32,833 nucleotides of DNA, from positions 1 to 32,833 of the forward strand of contig JANXUK010000008.1 of NCBI GenBank assembly GCA_025356275.1, read 5' to 3'. The stretch is from Sphingomonadales bacterium. GTDB lineage: Bacteria > Pseudomonadota > Alphaproteobacteria > Sphingomonadales > Sphingomonadaceae. A model generated the notes under the pieces. It did no database searches. It saw nothing but the letters and a program-made list of their open reading frames with translations, and was not told the origin of the DNA. Positions 25,291 through 32,668 of the stretch are shown piece by piece; positions within the stretch are counted from its first letter, which is position 1, and each line of letters begins with the position of its first letter. The position numbers and the translations under genes are program-made.

Positions 25291-26001
25291 GATCCGCACC
25301 ACATAGCCAAAGCTGAGCAGCGGGAACAGCCACTCCACCGCGCGCACCACCGGCTCTGCCACCTGCGCCGCCAGCCGGCGCAGCCCGGTCGAGCCGAGAA
25401 TCATCTCGGTCGCATAAAAGCGATACGGAATGATCGTGAAATCAGCAAAACCGGCGCGGCGGCACAGTGTGTTCAGCACCTTGTAGGTGAACAGATGCAC
25501 ATGATCGGGATGCTGCGCCTCACGCCCCAGCAGGCCCAGCATGCTGTTGGCGAAGGCCAGGCCATTGGGGGTCGACACCACCAGCTCGCGCCCCGGAAAC
25601 CGCTGTTTCAGAACCGCGAAGAAGGCCAGCGGGCTCTCTATATGTTCGATAAATTCGCCGGCGACGATAATGTCGATCCGGTCATCGTCGAGCGCCGGCG
25701 CGCGCGGGTCCATCCCGTCGCCGCGATAGATCACCGTATGCGGCCCGGTGCGCAGGCCCTCGGGCGGGATCTGCGACGAAAAATCTACGCCGATCACGCT
25801 GGCCGCCACCGTGCCGATCCGCCCGTGCAGCCAATGCGCGGTATCGCGCTTGGCCAGCGCAGTCTCATCCAAGCAGCCGATGTCGAGCACGCGCTTGCCC
25901 GCGCACAGGCCGGCGACATAGCCCACTCGCTCGACCGGGCGCGGCGGGCTCAGGCGCTCCAGCGTTTCATACGTCAGCGCAGGTGTAGTCTGGGGCGGCA
26001 T
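25282..26001 (-). CDS. Class I SAM-dependent methyltransferase
   Basis: The 239-residue protein has SAM motif I at 38-43 (RVLDIGCLDETA), an acidic residue at the end of strand 2 (ASVIGVDFS), motif II/post-I DIIVAGEFIEHIESPLAFF, and LVVSTPNGLAFANSMLGLLG, a pattern seen in methyltransferases of sugar and polyketide clusters. No membrane segment is evident, though the end (WLFPLLSFGYVVRIRL) is hydrophobic. The start at 26001 is eight bases after the gtrA stop and is preceded by a GGAG; the upstream open frame covers gtrA and is rejected. It is the last of a five-gene glycan operon, so a sugar or lipid acceptor is likely. The final residues and stop come from repeat A3. Confidence 0.88.
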   Translation of the reverse strand: MPPQTTPALTYETLERLSPPRPVERVGYVAGLCAGKRVLDIGCLDETALAKRDTAHWLHGRIGTVAASVIGVDFSSQIPPEGLRTGPHTVIYRGDGMDPRAPALDDDRIDIIVAGEFIEHIESPLAFFAVLKQRFPGRELVVSTPNGLAFANSMLGLLGREAQHPDHVHLFTYKVLNTLCRRAGFADFTIIPYRFYATEMILGSTGLRRLAAQVAEPVVRAVEWLFPLLSFGYVVRIRL

Positions 26002-26009
26002 CCTCTGGC

Positions 26010-26417
26010 TCACTCCTTCGCGTCGCTGTGCGGCAGCAGGCGTCGGAGGATGGCAAACCGCGCCGCCGCGTAATTGTAGACCAGCATCGCGGCCGTCATC
26101 GCCGGGGCCGCCGCCCACATCGGCAGGTGCAAACCCGATTTGAACAGCGCGAGAAAGGCGAAAGCCAAGGGGATACCCATCGCCACCCCCAGCATAAATC
26201 GGCCATAGCCGGCCCACGACACCGCCTGACGGAAGGTAAAACGAACATGCAGCGCATAGCCAAGCGACCCGGTAATGCCCCACGACAGGGCGAGCAGTCC
26301 GGCATAGCCAATCCCCGCCCGGTCGGCACCGATCAGCAGCCCATTGTTTACCAAGGCGCAAATCGCCGCGCTCCCGACATAGCGCAGCGGTTCGCGCGCG
26401 GCGGCGATCCCGCTCAT
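26010..26417 (-). CDS. GtrA family membrane protein (flippase-like), copy 2
   Basis: The 135-residue protein has four membrane helices (YVGSAAICALVNNGLLIGAD, GYAGLLALSWGITGSLGYAL, FMLGVAMGIPLAFAFLALFK, WAAAPAMTAAMLVYNYAAAR). The segment SLGYALHVRFTFRQAVSW is the GtrA signature between helices 2 and 3. It differs clearly from copy 1 at 20974, so it is not a recent duplicate. It overlaps the upstream methyltransferase gene by ATGA. It is expected to move the lipid-linked sugar made by the first gene of the operon across the inner membrane (family knowledge plus context). Confidence 0.88.
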   Translation of the reverse strand: MSGIAAAREPLRYVGSAAICALVNNGLLIGADRAGIGYAGLLALSWGITGSLGYALHVRFTFRQAVSWAGYGRFMLGVAMGIPLAFAFLALFKSGLHLPMWAAAPAMTAAMLVYNYAAARFAILRRLLPHSDAKE

Positions 26418-27046
26418 TGCGGGGCCAGCTTCATCGCATAAATGTTGCGCCACGGCCCGATCACGCATTCCTCCAAAACCGACTCTGTGCCGAATACCGG
26501 GCATAGCGCGGCGCGGGCCTCGGTTGGGGTCAGGTAAGCGATGCGGTCGCCGGTCAGCCAGCGGTCTGCGGCATAGGCAGCGTAATATATCGGGGACCGG
26601 TCCCGCGCCCAATCCTTGAATGCCAGCACGCCGCCGGGCGCCAGCAACGCCGCGATTGCCGCCAACAGCGACGCGCGTGCCGGGGCGGGCACATGATGGA
26701 AAACATCGGCCAGAACGATCAGGTCATAGGCGCCCGGTGTTTCGCGCGCCAGATCCTCGGCAAAGGCGATGCGGAAAGTGACCGCACCGGCGGGACCACC
26801 ATAAAGCCTGCCAATGCTCGCGGCGATGTCGATGGCATCGATTCGGGCGTCGGGGAAGGAACGGACCAGATGCTCGGTGCTATACCCCTCGCTGCAGCCG
26901 AGTTCGAGGATGCGCCGTGCCCCCGGTGCCCAAACGAGCAAGGTCGCAGTCCACGCGCCAAGGTCAAAGAACAGCGCGCGCCACAGCTCGGATATCCGCT
27001 TTTCATGGCGGCCAAAGGCACGGCGGATCAGCGAGCCCGGAGTCAT
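26414..27046 (-). CDS. Class I SAM-dependent methyltransferase
   Basis: The 210-residue protein shows motif I ILELGCSEGYSTEHLV (46-61), IDAIDIAASIGRLY as the SAM ribose contact, YDLIVLADVFHHVPAPARAS as post-motif I, and LAPGGVLAFKDWARDRSP as motif III. The N-terminus (LIRRAFGRHEKRISELWRAL) would pack against the core. It is joined by ATGA overlaps to the glycosyltransferase upstream and gtrA downstream, so its product is probably made in proportion to them. It may methylate the sugar or its lipid carrier. The longer open frame to 27232 lies over the glycosyltransferase gene and is not used. Confidence 0.9.
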   Translation of the reverse strand: MTPGSLIRRAFGRHEKRISELWRALFFDLGAWTATLLVWAPGARRILELGCSEGYSTEHLVRSFPDARIDAIDIAASIGRLYGGPAGAVTFRIAFAEDLARETPGAYDLIVLADVFHHVPAPARASLLAAIAALLAPGGVLAFKDWARDRSPIYYAAYAADRWLTGDRIAYLTPTEARAALCPVFGTESVLEECVIGPWRNIYAMKLAPQ

Positions 27047-28008
27047 GTCGCCACCACCGGGGCAGGCCGCATCGCGCCCGCCAAGGCAAGCCGCAGGCGC
27101 GGCAGCAAACGGTCGATCAGCCGCGATTCGTGCAGAAAACGCATCAGGCCCAGCGGGCCAAGGCCAGCCAGCGCGCGGATGGCGCCCCACGATCGGCGCC
27201 CGTCCCCTCCGGCAGCGGCGGCCAGCGCGCAATTGACCGCAATGCCGGCGCGGGCGCGCGCCTCTGTCGCAGGCGGCACCGGGGCCAGTGCCGCCAGATG
27301 CCGCGCCAACACGCTTTCCAATTGCTCACGAAAGCCGGCGGCGTCGCGGCTGCCGGTCATGGTCAGCGACCCGGCGTGGATGCGGAACGCCGTCGTCACC
27401 TCGGGCCGCACATAGACCACGCCGGCCTCGGCCAGCTTGAGATAGAGATCCCAATCGGGCGTGTACCACAGCGCCTCGTCCAGCCCGCCCGCCGCTGCCC
27501 AAGCTTCGCGCCGGAACACCGGGCTGGGGATAGCGATCGAATTCTGCACCAGCAGCACCGGCGCCAGCGCGCGCGGCGGATAGCGCCCCGGCGCGAAAGG
27601 CAGGCGCCACCGGCTCAGCATCCGCCCATCGGGTCCGGCAAAGCGTGACGGCGCGATCTGCATCGCCGCCTCCGGGCACGCGGCCAGCGCCGCCCGCACC
27701 GCCGCCAGATGCCCCGGCAGCCACAGGTCGTCCTGATGCAGCATGACCACATGCGGCGCCCGCGCAGCGCGGGCGCCAAGGTTGATCTTGGCGGTCCATG
27801 ACGGGATTTGCGGCATGTCCTGCCATGTCAGGTTGATCCGACCGGCGAAACGGTCCGCCACCGCCCGCGCCGCGCCGCCATCCTCCAGCGAATTGTAAAG
27901 CAGCAACTCGACGCCCTCGGGAGCCTGCGCCGCGACGCTGGCCAGCGTGGGTCCCAGCCAGCGCGCGCCGCCATGCACTGGCACGATAACGCTGAGCCAG
28001 GGGCTCAT
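27043..28008 (-). CDS. Glycosyltransferase family 2
   Basis: The 321-residue protein is a GT-A fold inverting transferase: WLSVIVPVHGGARWLGPTLA at the N-terminus binds the nucleotide, VVMLHQDDLWLPGHLAAV carries the acidic metal-binding motif (QDD), and YTPDWDLYLKLAEAGVVYVR contains the catalytic-base region. A C-terminal helical tail of about 80 residues ends it. No membrane helix is convincing, so it should act at the cytoplasmic face. It overlaps both neighbours by ATGA. It would add a sugar to the same glycan that the upstream polyprenyl-phosphate transferase works on; the actual sugar is unknown. Confidence 0.92.
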   Translation of the reverse strand: MSPWLSVIVPVHGGARWLGPTLASVAAQAPEGVELLLYNSLEDGGAARAVADRFAGRINLTWQDMPQIPSWTAKINLGARAARAPHVVMLHQDDLWLPGHLAAVRAALAACPEAAMQIAPSRFAGPDGRMLSRWRLPFAPGRYPPRALAPVLLVQNSIAIPSPVFRREAWAAAGGLDEALWYTPDWDLYLKLAEAGVVYVRPEVTTAFRIHAGSLTMTGSRDAAGFREQLESVLARHLAALAPVPPATEARARAGIAVNCALAAAAGGDGRRSWGAIRALAGLGPLGLMRFLHESRLIDRLLPRLRLALAGAMRPAPVVAT

Positions 28009-29234
28009 TCCCCGGGCGGGACCAGATCGGCGGGCTCACCGAAAAACCGCGCTTCGTTGCCGGCGATGATCGCCATCAGGAAGCCGCCGAATGCATTCTG
28101 CATCCCCAATTGCAGCGCCAGCGTGCCCAACGCCGGGGGCAGCAGCGAGGCGGTCTGCTGAAAATGCCGGTGCACCCAACCCAGCGCGACCAATCCCAAT
28201 ATCGCCCCGCCAAGCGCCAGCAGCCCGGCTCCCGAAATGAGCATCGTCTCCAGACTGGCCCAGCGAGCCATCGCCCGCGTGCCCCGGCTGGCGCGCCTCA
28301 GGCCCGAGCGGATCGCGAACAGATGCGCCGCCATCGCCTGCAACAGCGCCAGATGCCCCATCGCCACCAGCGCAGTGCCTAGCAGGGTCCAGTATGTGCC
28401 GATCTGCGGCAGGGCGCCGGGGTGCACCAACTCCACGCCCGCACCCGTGAGCAGCCCCAGACCAATCAGCAGCGCCAGCAGCGCCGGCCCGCCGAACACC
28501 CAGCCGGGGCTCAGCATCAACAGATAGCGCAAATGCCGCCAGCCATCGCGCCACGGCCGCAGATGCGGCGCGCGGGTGCGCAGGTCGGGCGACAGCGTGG
28601 CCGGCGCCTGATCGATCCGCTTGCCCAGCAGGCTGGCCTTGATCACCATTTCGCTGGCGAATTCCATCCCGCTGGAGGTCAGTCGGCAATCGAGGAACGC
28701 CGCTTTGGTGATCGCGCGTAGGCCGCAATGCGCGTCCTTGATCCCGGTGCGGAAAAACAGGTTGAGCATGCCGGTCAACACCGGATTGCCGATATAGCGG
28801 TTCTTCCATGGCATCGCGCCGGGTGCAATTCCGCCGGCAAAGCGCGAGCCCATGCAGACATCGGCCCCTGCGACCAAACGCCCGATCATCTCCACGCCAT
28901 CGGTGAAATCATAGCTGCCGTCGGCGTCGCCCATCAGCAGAAAGCGGCCCCACGCCCCCTCGCACCCGCCGATCAGCGCCGCGCCATAGCCGCGCCGCGC
29001 CACCGGCACTACGCGGGCACCAAGGCCTTGGGCGAGCGCCTGGCTGCCGTCGGTGGAGCCATTGTCGGCGATCACGATCTCGCCAGTCAGGCCATAGCGC
29101 GCCGCGATCCGGGCCAGCGCGTCCTGCGCATTGGCAATGCAATGCGGCAGGCTCTGCGTCTCGTTCAGGCAGGGCATGATGACCGAAACGTCGGCGGTGA
29201 ATGCGGTGCCGATCTCGGAGGGTAGGCTGGTCAT
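28005..29234 (-). CDS. Polyprenyl-phosphate glycosyltransferase (DPM/GtrB-like)
   Basis: The 409-residue protein has an N-terminal GT2 domain (VSVIMPCLNETQSLPHCIAN, GEIVIADNGSTDGSQALAQG, FLLMGDADGSYDF with the DXD motif, and GIKDAHCGLRAITKAAF, typical of dolichol-phosphate mannosyltransferases) followed by four membrane helices from about residue 240 (PGWVFGGPALLALLIGLGLL and later). Such enzymes load a sugar onto undecaprenyl phosphate on the cytoplasmic side. The ATG at 29234 is the natural domain start, although its ribosome site is weak. The frame stays open another 270 bases upstream through repeats C2 and B3 to 29504, so an N-terminal extension cannot be fully excluded. It is the first gene of a five-gene operon joined by three ATGA overlaps and one 8-base gap. 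Confidence 0.92.
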   Translation of the reverse strand: MTSLPSEIGTAFTADVSVIMPCLNETQSLPHCIANAQDALARIAARYGLTGEIVIADNGSTDGSQALAQGLGARVVPVARRGYGAALIGGCEGAWGRFLLMGDADGSYDFTDGVEMIGRLVAGADVCMGSRFAGGIAPGAMPWKNRYIGNPVLTGMLNLFFRTGIKDAHCGLRAITKAAFLDCRLTSSGMEFASEMVIKASLLGKRIDQAPATLSPDLRTRAPHLRPWRDGWRHLRYLLMLSPGWVFGGPALLALLIGLGLLTGAGVELVHPGALPQIGTYWTLLGTALVAMGHLALLQAMAAHLFAIRSGLRRASRGTRAMARWASLETMLISGAGLLALGGAILGLVALGWVHRHFQQTASLLPPALGTLALQLGMQNAFGGFLMAIIAGNEARFFGEPADLVPPGE

Positions 29235-29277
29235 CTGCAATTCGTTCAACGCCCTGGCCCGCCGGTTTGATACGGCT

Positions 29278-29356
29278 CTAGTGGATTGATTTCGACATTC
29301 GATTCCCGCTTGCGGCAAAGGGTGCTTTCGAATGTCAGAATCAGCAAATCCACTAG
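29278..29356 (+). repeat. Palindromic repeat family C, copy C2
   Basis: Seventy-nine bases bounded by CTAG, nearly identical to C1, with CTAGTGGATT/AATCCACTAG ends and the stem GACATTCGA/TCGAATGTC. It lies 43 bases upstream of the start of the GT operon. Confidence 0.92.
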
Positions 29357-29370
29357 AAACCATATAATTT

Positions 29371-29447
29371 CTAGTGGTTCTTATATTTTCCGACATTTGC
29401 CTCTGCCCTTGCGGAAAGGGATGCAAATGTCGGAAACCAACCACTAG
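29371..29447 (-). repeat. Palindromic repeat family B, copy B3 (inverted)
   Basis: Seventy-seven bases bounded by CTAG, the same orientation as B2, and separated from C2 by a 14-base spacer as in the C1-B2 pair. The stem TTTCCGACATTTGC/GCAAATGTCGGAAA is perfect. Confidence 0.92.
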
Positions 29448-29474
29448 GAAATCATGGTTAACAAAATCTGTCAA
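29446..29474 (-). promoter_or_regulatory. Candidate promoter of the glycan operon
   Basis: On the minus strand a perfect TTGACA (29474-29469) is followed after 17 bases by TTTCCT, a poor -10. If real, transcripts of the five-gene operon would carry both hairpins (B3 and C2) in a leader of more than 200 bases. Confidence 0.28.
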
Positions 29475-29518
29475 AGCCGGAACCACAGGCGCGCGCGGAG
29501 CCAAAAATACCGGTGCAA

Positions 29519-29603
29519 TGGTGCGGACGGCGGGACTCGAACCCGCACTGGGAATCCCAAGCGGATTTTAAGTCCGCAGCGTCTACCATTCCGCCACGTC
29601 CGC
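29519..29603 (-). tRNA. tRNA-Leu (anticodon UAA)
   Basis: The minus strand folds as a class II tRNA of 85 bases including an encoded CCA. The acceptor arms GCGGACG and CGTCCGC pair perfectly with A as discriminator. The D arm contains GTGGCGGAATGGTAGACGC, the anticodon stem GCGGA/TCCGC encloses CTTAAAA with anticodon TAA, a long variable arm (TTGGGATTCCCA) follows, and the T arm is GCGGGTTCGAGTCCCGC. It reads UUA codons, which are rare in this GC-rich genome. Confidence 0.97.
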
Positions 29604-29718
29604 GCATCCATGAACATCAGGCATTGACGCCAGGCGCCAACTCAGCCGCCTGTGGCAGATCGGGTGGGCGGGAGCAAGCAGTCGGCTGCGTGATGAAACG
29701 CGGGCGGGTGCTTTCCGT

Positions 29719-29814
29719 GGGAAGCCTGTGCCATCCCGCGCCCCCTCCCGACCGCGCACAGAATACATAGTGGATGGGAGGTCGGGAGGGCGCGCGGGAT
29801 GGCACAGGCTTCCC
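29719..29814. repeat. Long 35-base inverted repeat between tRNA-Leu and ihfB
   Basis: The arms 29719-29753 and 29780-29814 are complementary over 35 bases with a single mismatch, around a 26-base loop. The outer part reads GGGAAGCCTGTGCCATCCCG. There is no T-run and it is far longer than a usual terminator, so it looks like an interspersed palindrome or MITE-like remnant. It could also end ihfB transcription. Confidence 0.9.
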
Positions 29815-29829
29815 CCGCCCAATACGCGC

Positions 29830-30108
29830 TTAAACGTTTAACCGCCCGCGCATTTCCTTGCCCGGCTTGAAGAACGGCACGCGTTTGCCCGGCACTTCGA
29901 CCGTTTCGCCGGTGCGAGGGTTACGGCCCTTGCGGGCGTCGCGGGTGCGCGTGGAAAAGGCGCCGAAGCCGCGCAGCTCGACGCGGCCGCCATCGGCCAG
30001 ACGCTGCGCGATCTCATCGAAGAACACATCGACGATGCGCTCAATGTCATCGGGGCGCAGCTCGGGGTTGGCCTTGCCCAATTCCAGCAGCAATTCGGAT
30101 CTGATCAT
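29830..30108 (-). CDS. ihfB: Integration host factor subunit beta
   Basis: The 92-residue protein is a DNA-bending HU/IHF family member. It has the dimerising helical part ([40 protein letters not shown]), the signature [20 protein letters not shown], the arm tip [20 protein letters not shown] with the intercalating Pro64, and the closing [11 protein letters not shown]. The MIRSEL start and the RGFGAFSTR form point to IHF beta rather than HU. GGGGGAATT precedes the ATG at 30108. Its alpha partner is not in this window. No rpsA is adjacent, unlike in enterobacteria. The palindrome TTAAACGTTTAA overlaps its stop codon. Confidence 0.93.
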   Translation of the reverse strand: MIRSELLLELGKANPELRPDDIERIVDVFFDEIAQRLADGGRVELRGFGAFSTRTRDARKGRNPRTGETVEVPGKRVPFFKPGKEMRGRLNV

Positions 30109-30284
30109 CGATAATTCCCCCCGGTCGTCTGGCGCTTTGGTTCCCACGCGGCAGCGCGGACCGGCGATTCTGCCTGGTACTGACCCGAACGCCCAACCGC
30201 CACATGCCGAAATGCCAGAGATTCCGCGCGGGCGCAATGCAATCTGGAGACATACTGGCGGCCGGCAACCATCCGCCCCCCAGC

Positions 30285-30653
30285 CTATTGCTGCGTCACC
30301 AGGCCCGGCAGCGGCAGATCATCGGCACAGATGCCCAGCCGCCGCATCCTTTCGGCGATCTCCGGCCATTCGCGGGTGAGGAATTTGGCACGCTCGCCCT
30401 GACGCAGCCGCTCTGCCGCGCCGGCCACCACCACCATGCCGACACCGCGCTGCACCTCGACCAGGCCATCGATCTGAAACTGCTGATAGGCCTTGGCCAC
30501 GGTCAGCGGATTGGCCCCCTGCCCCGCCGCCAGCGCCCGCACCGAAGGCAGCATCGCGCCATCGGGATAGGTGCCGTCGATGATGGCATCGGCGATCATA
30601 TCGCGCAGCTTGAGATAGACCGGGCGGCTAGAAGAAGACGGAAAGTCAGGCAT
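30285..30653 (-). CDS. GntR family transcriptional regulator, YtrA subfamily
   Basis: The 122-residue protein has an N-terminal winged-helix domain ([60 protein letters not shown]) and a tail of about 45 residues, too short for a ligand-binding domain of the FadR or HutC types. This length is that of YtrA-like regulators, which usually sit beside ABC transporter genes. Here the neighbour is a divergent POT transporter, which may be its target. The start at 30653 begins the fold; an upstream ATG at 30689 is possible. A TATTAT lies just upstream of the start. The region 30109-30284 between this gene and ihfB shows nothing I can identify. Confidence 0.92.
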   Translation of the reverse strand: MPDFPSSSSRPVYLKLRDMIADAIIDGTYPDGAMLPSVRALAAGQGANPLTVAKAYQQFQIDGLVEVQRGVGMVVVAGAAERLRQGERAKFLTREWPEIAERMRRLGICADDLPLPGLVTQQ

Positions 30654-30764
30654 GGGTGCGTCACTGCCATAATACAGCGGGGCAGGCAAGTGGCATAGAC
30701 CTTTCCAAACGCGCGAATGCCGCTAGGCTGTAGTATGATTGACTGTCTGCCGGGAGCGAAGCCT

Positions 30765-30802
30765 GTTTGCCGAAAGGCGCTCTTTCCCGCTTTTCGGCAA
30801 AC
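30765..30802. promoter_or_regulatory. Operator-like inverted repeat before the POT gene
   Basis: GTTTGCCGAAA (30765-30775) and TTTCGGCAAAC (30792-30802) are a perfect 11-base inverted repeat with a 16-base spacer, ending four bases before a consensus -10 box. A protein bound here would block RNA polymerase. The divergent GntR protein is the nearest candidate, but this is inference. Confidence 0.55.
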
Positions 30803-30812
30803 CGGCTATAAT
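30783..30812 (+). promoter_or_regulatory. Promoter of the POT transporter gene
   Basis: A perfect TATAAT at 30807-30812 stands 26 bases before the ATG of the transporter, with a weak -35 (TTTCCC at 30783-30788). The palindrome described above overlaps the spacer. Confidence 0.6.
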
Positions 30813-30838
30813 GTTTCGCACCCAATCTCCGAGGTATT

Positions 30839-32668
30839 ATGACCGATCCTGAACTCGACGCATCCGCCTATGTCGAAGCCGCGCATACGGGGCCGGCACT
30901 GGGGGGCACCGGGTGGTTCGGCCACCCCCGTCAATTGTCGCGCCTGTTCACCACCGAGGCGATGGAGCGCTTTGGTTATTACGGCATGCGCGCGCTGCTG
31001 ACGCTGTATCTGGCGCAGCATTTCCTGTTCAGCGACACCACGACCGCCGGCCTGTATGGCGGGTTCACCGCGTTGGTGTACCTCACGCCGCTGATCGGTG
31101 GATTGCTGGCGGATCAGTACCTGGGTTCCAAGCGATCGGTGAAATTCGGCGCGATCCTGATGTCGGCGGGCTATCTGACGCTGTGCCTCAGCAGCACCGG
31201 CGCGCCCGCCACGCCCTTCGCGATGATCGATGGCACCCGCTATGAGGTGACCGTCCATGGCAGCGGACAGGCCCAGCAGCAATTCGTCAGCGGGGTTGCC
31301 GGGGCGGGCACCGCCGGGCCGCTGCTGATCAAGGGCAATGACGACAAGACCATCTCGCTGATGGACGGCGCGCATGAGGCGCGGCATCTGGCGCCAGCCG
31401 CCTTCTCCGCCGGGGGTCAGCGTTCGCCGCTGCATCTGTTCCTGATGATCACCGGGTTGGCGTTGGTGGTGGTGGGCAATGGCTTCTTCAAGCCCAATAT
31501 CTCGACCATCGTCGGCACACTTTATGCGGCGGGAGACCGGCGGCGCGACGCCGGTTTCACGATCTTCTACATGGGCGTCAATATGGGTTCGCTGTTCTCC
31601 CAGATCCTGTGCCCGCTGCTGGCGGTGGGCATGGGCAGCTGGGGCGGGCTGGGCTGGTGGGCCGGGTTCGCGCTGGCGGCGGCGGGCATGGCGGTATCGT
31701 GGTGCCTGATCCAGTTCGATGGCGGCAAGCTCGATGGCTATGGCGACCGCCCGGTCGATGCGCCGGCGGGCCGCGATGCGCTTATCTACATCCTGTCGGT
31801 GCTGGCGGTGCCGGTGGCGTATCTGCTGTTCGCCAATCTGATGAATTATGTCAAACCGCCCGAGGGCAGCGGGCTCATCGGCTATGTCACCCACCTGCCG
31901 ATCATGGGCAAGATCATGTTCGGCAGCTTTCTGGTGGCGGTGCCGGCGATCCTGATCTGGTCCTTCGTCAACGGCAACCGCGCCGAGTTCGAGATGATGC
32001 TGGCCGCGATGGTGCTGATCAGCTTCAACACCGTGTTCTGGTCCCTGTTCGAACAGGCAGGATCGTCGCTGACCCTGTTCGCCGACCGCAACACCAATAT
32101 GAGCGTGTTCGGCCTGTTCAAGATCAGCGCAGGCCAGACGCAATTCTTCAACGCGTTCTTCATCGTCACGCTGGCCCCGCTGTTTTCGATGCTATGGGGC
32201 GCGCTGGCCCGGCGCAACCTTGAGCCGTCGATCCCGATCAAATTCGGGCTGGCGCTGGTCGGTGTGGGGGCGGGGTTCCTGTTTCTGGTGCTGGGCACGC
32301 GCTTCGTCGGCCCCGATTTCAAGGTCGGACTGTGGTGGCTGGCGGGGCTCTATTTCATCCATTCGGTGGCCGAACTGTGCATCTCGCCGGTCGGGCTCAG
32401 CATGATCACCAAGCTGTCGATCGCGCGGATCGTGGGGATGATGATGGGGGTGTGGTTCCTGTCGATCGCGGTGGCGCAATATGTCGCGGGCGCATTGGCG
32501 CAAAAGGCCAGCGTGGCGACGGTGGGCGGGCAGGTTACGAACCTGCGCGTCAGCCTGGAAACCTACGTCACCACCTTCACCGACATCGCCATTTTCGCGA
32601 TCTGCGCCGGGGTGGTGCTGCTGCTGCTATCATGGCCGCTGAAGCGGTTGATGCATGGGGTGACTTAA
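30839..32668 (+). CDS. POT family proton-coupled oligopeptide transporter
   Basis: The 609-residue membrane protein is a proton-coupled symporter of the POT/PTR2 family, which imports di- and tripeptides. The family motif ExxERFxYY is present as [10 protein letters not shown] (Glu40, Glu43, Arg44, Tyr47, Tyr48) in helix 1. The second signature is in [20 protein letters not shown], and [17 protein letters not shown] is the conserved helix 5 region. A polar insert of about 80 residues (roughly 118-198) separates two of the N-terminal helices and probably faces the periplasm; it is longer than in compact bacterial members. GAGG precedes the ATG. Its TAA shares the palindrome TTAA with the stop of dxs on the other strand. 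Confidence 0.94.
   Translation: MTDPELDASAYVEAAHTGPALGGTGWFGHPRQLSRLFTTEAMERFGYYGMRALLTLYLAQHFLFSDTTTAGLYGGFTALVYLTPLIGGLLADQYLGSKRSVKFGAILMSAGYLTLCLSSTGAPATPFAMIDGTRYEVTVHGSGQAQQQFVSGVAGAGTAGPLLIKGNDDKTISLMDGAHEARHLAPAAFSAGGQRSPLHLFLMITGLALVVVGNGFFKPNISTIVGTLYAAGDRRRDAGFTIFYMGVNMGSLFSQILCPLLAVGMGSWGGLGWWAGFALAAAGMAVSWCLIQFDGGKLDGYGDRPVDAPAGRDALIYILSVLAVPVAYLLFANLMNYVKPPEGSGLIGYVTHLPIMGKIMFGSFLVAVPAILIWSFVNGNRAEFEMMLAAMVLISFNTVFWSLFEQAGSSLTLFADRNTNMSVFGLFKISAGQTQFFNAFFIVTLAPLFSMLWGALARRNLEPSIPIKFGLALVGVGAGFLFLVLGTRFVGPDFKVGLWWLAGLYFIHSVAELCISPVGLSMITKLSIARIVGMMMGVWFLSIAVAQYVAGALAQKASVATVGGQVTNLRVSLETYVTTFTDIAIFAICAGVVLLLLSWPLKRLMHGVT

Noticed and set aside
1937..29447. CRISPR array
   Set aside because: The repeats are palindromic units in three separate places with no regular unique spacers and no cas genes.
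29235..29504. True N-terminal extension of the DPM-like transferase
   Set aside because: The extra residues are encoded by repeats C2 and B3 and an analogous peptide appears at the other C-B copy; the GT2 domain begins properly at 29234.
29448..29518. Terminator of the tRNA-Leu transcript
   Set aside because: Only a short TATTTTTGG stretch is seen after the CCA end on the minus strand, without a convincing stem.
29519..29603. Integration site of a genomic island at tRNA-Leu
   Set aside because: No integrase, no direct repeat of the tRNA end, and housekeeping-type genes lie on the ihfB side.
30806..32143. A 445-codon minus-strand open frame
   Set aside because: Antisense to the POT transporter, low-complexity and without domains.
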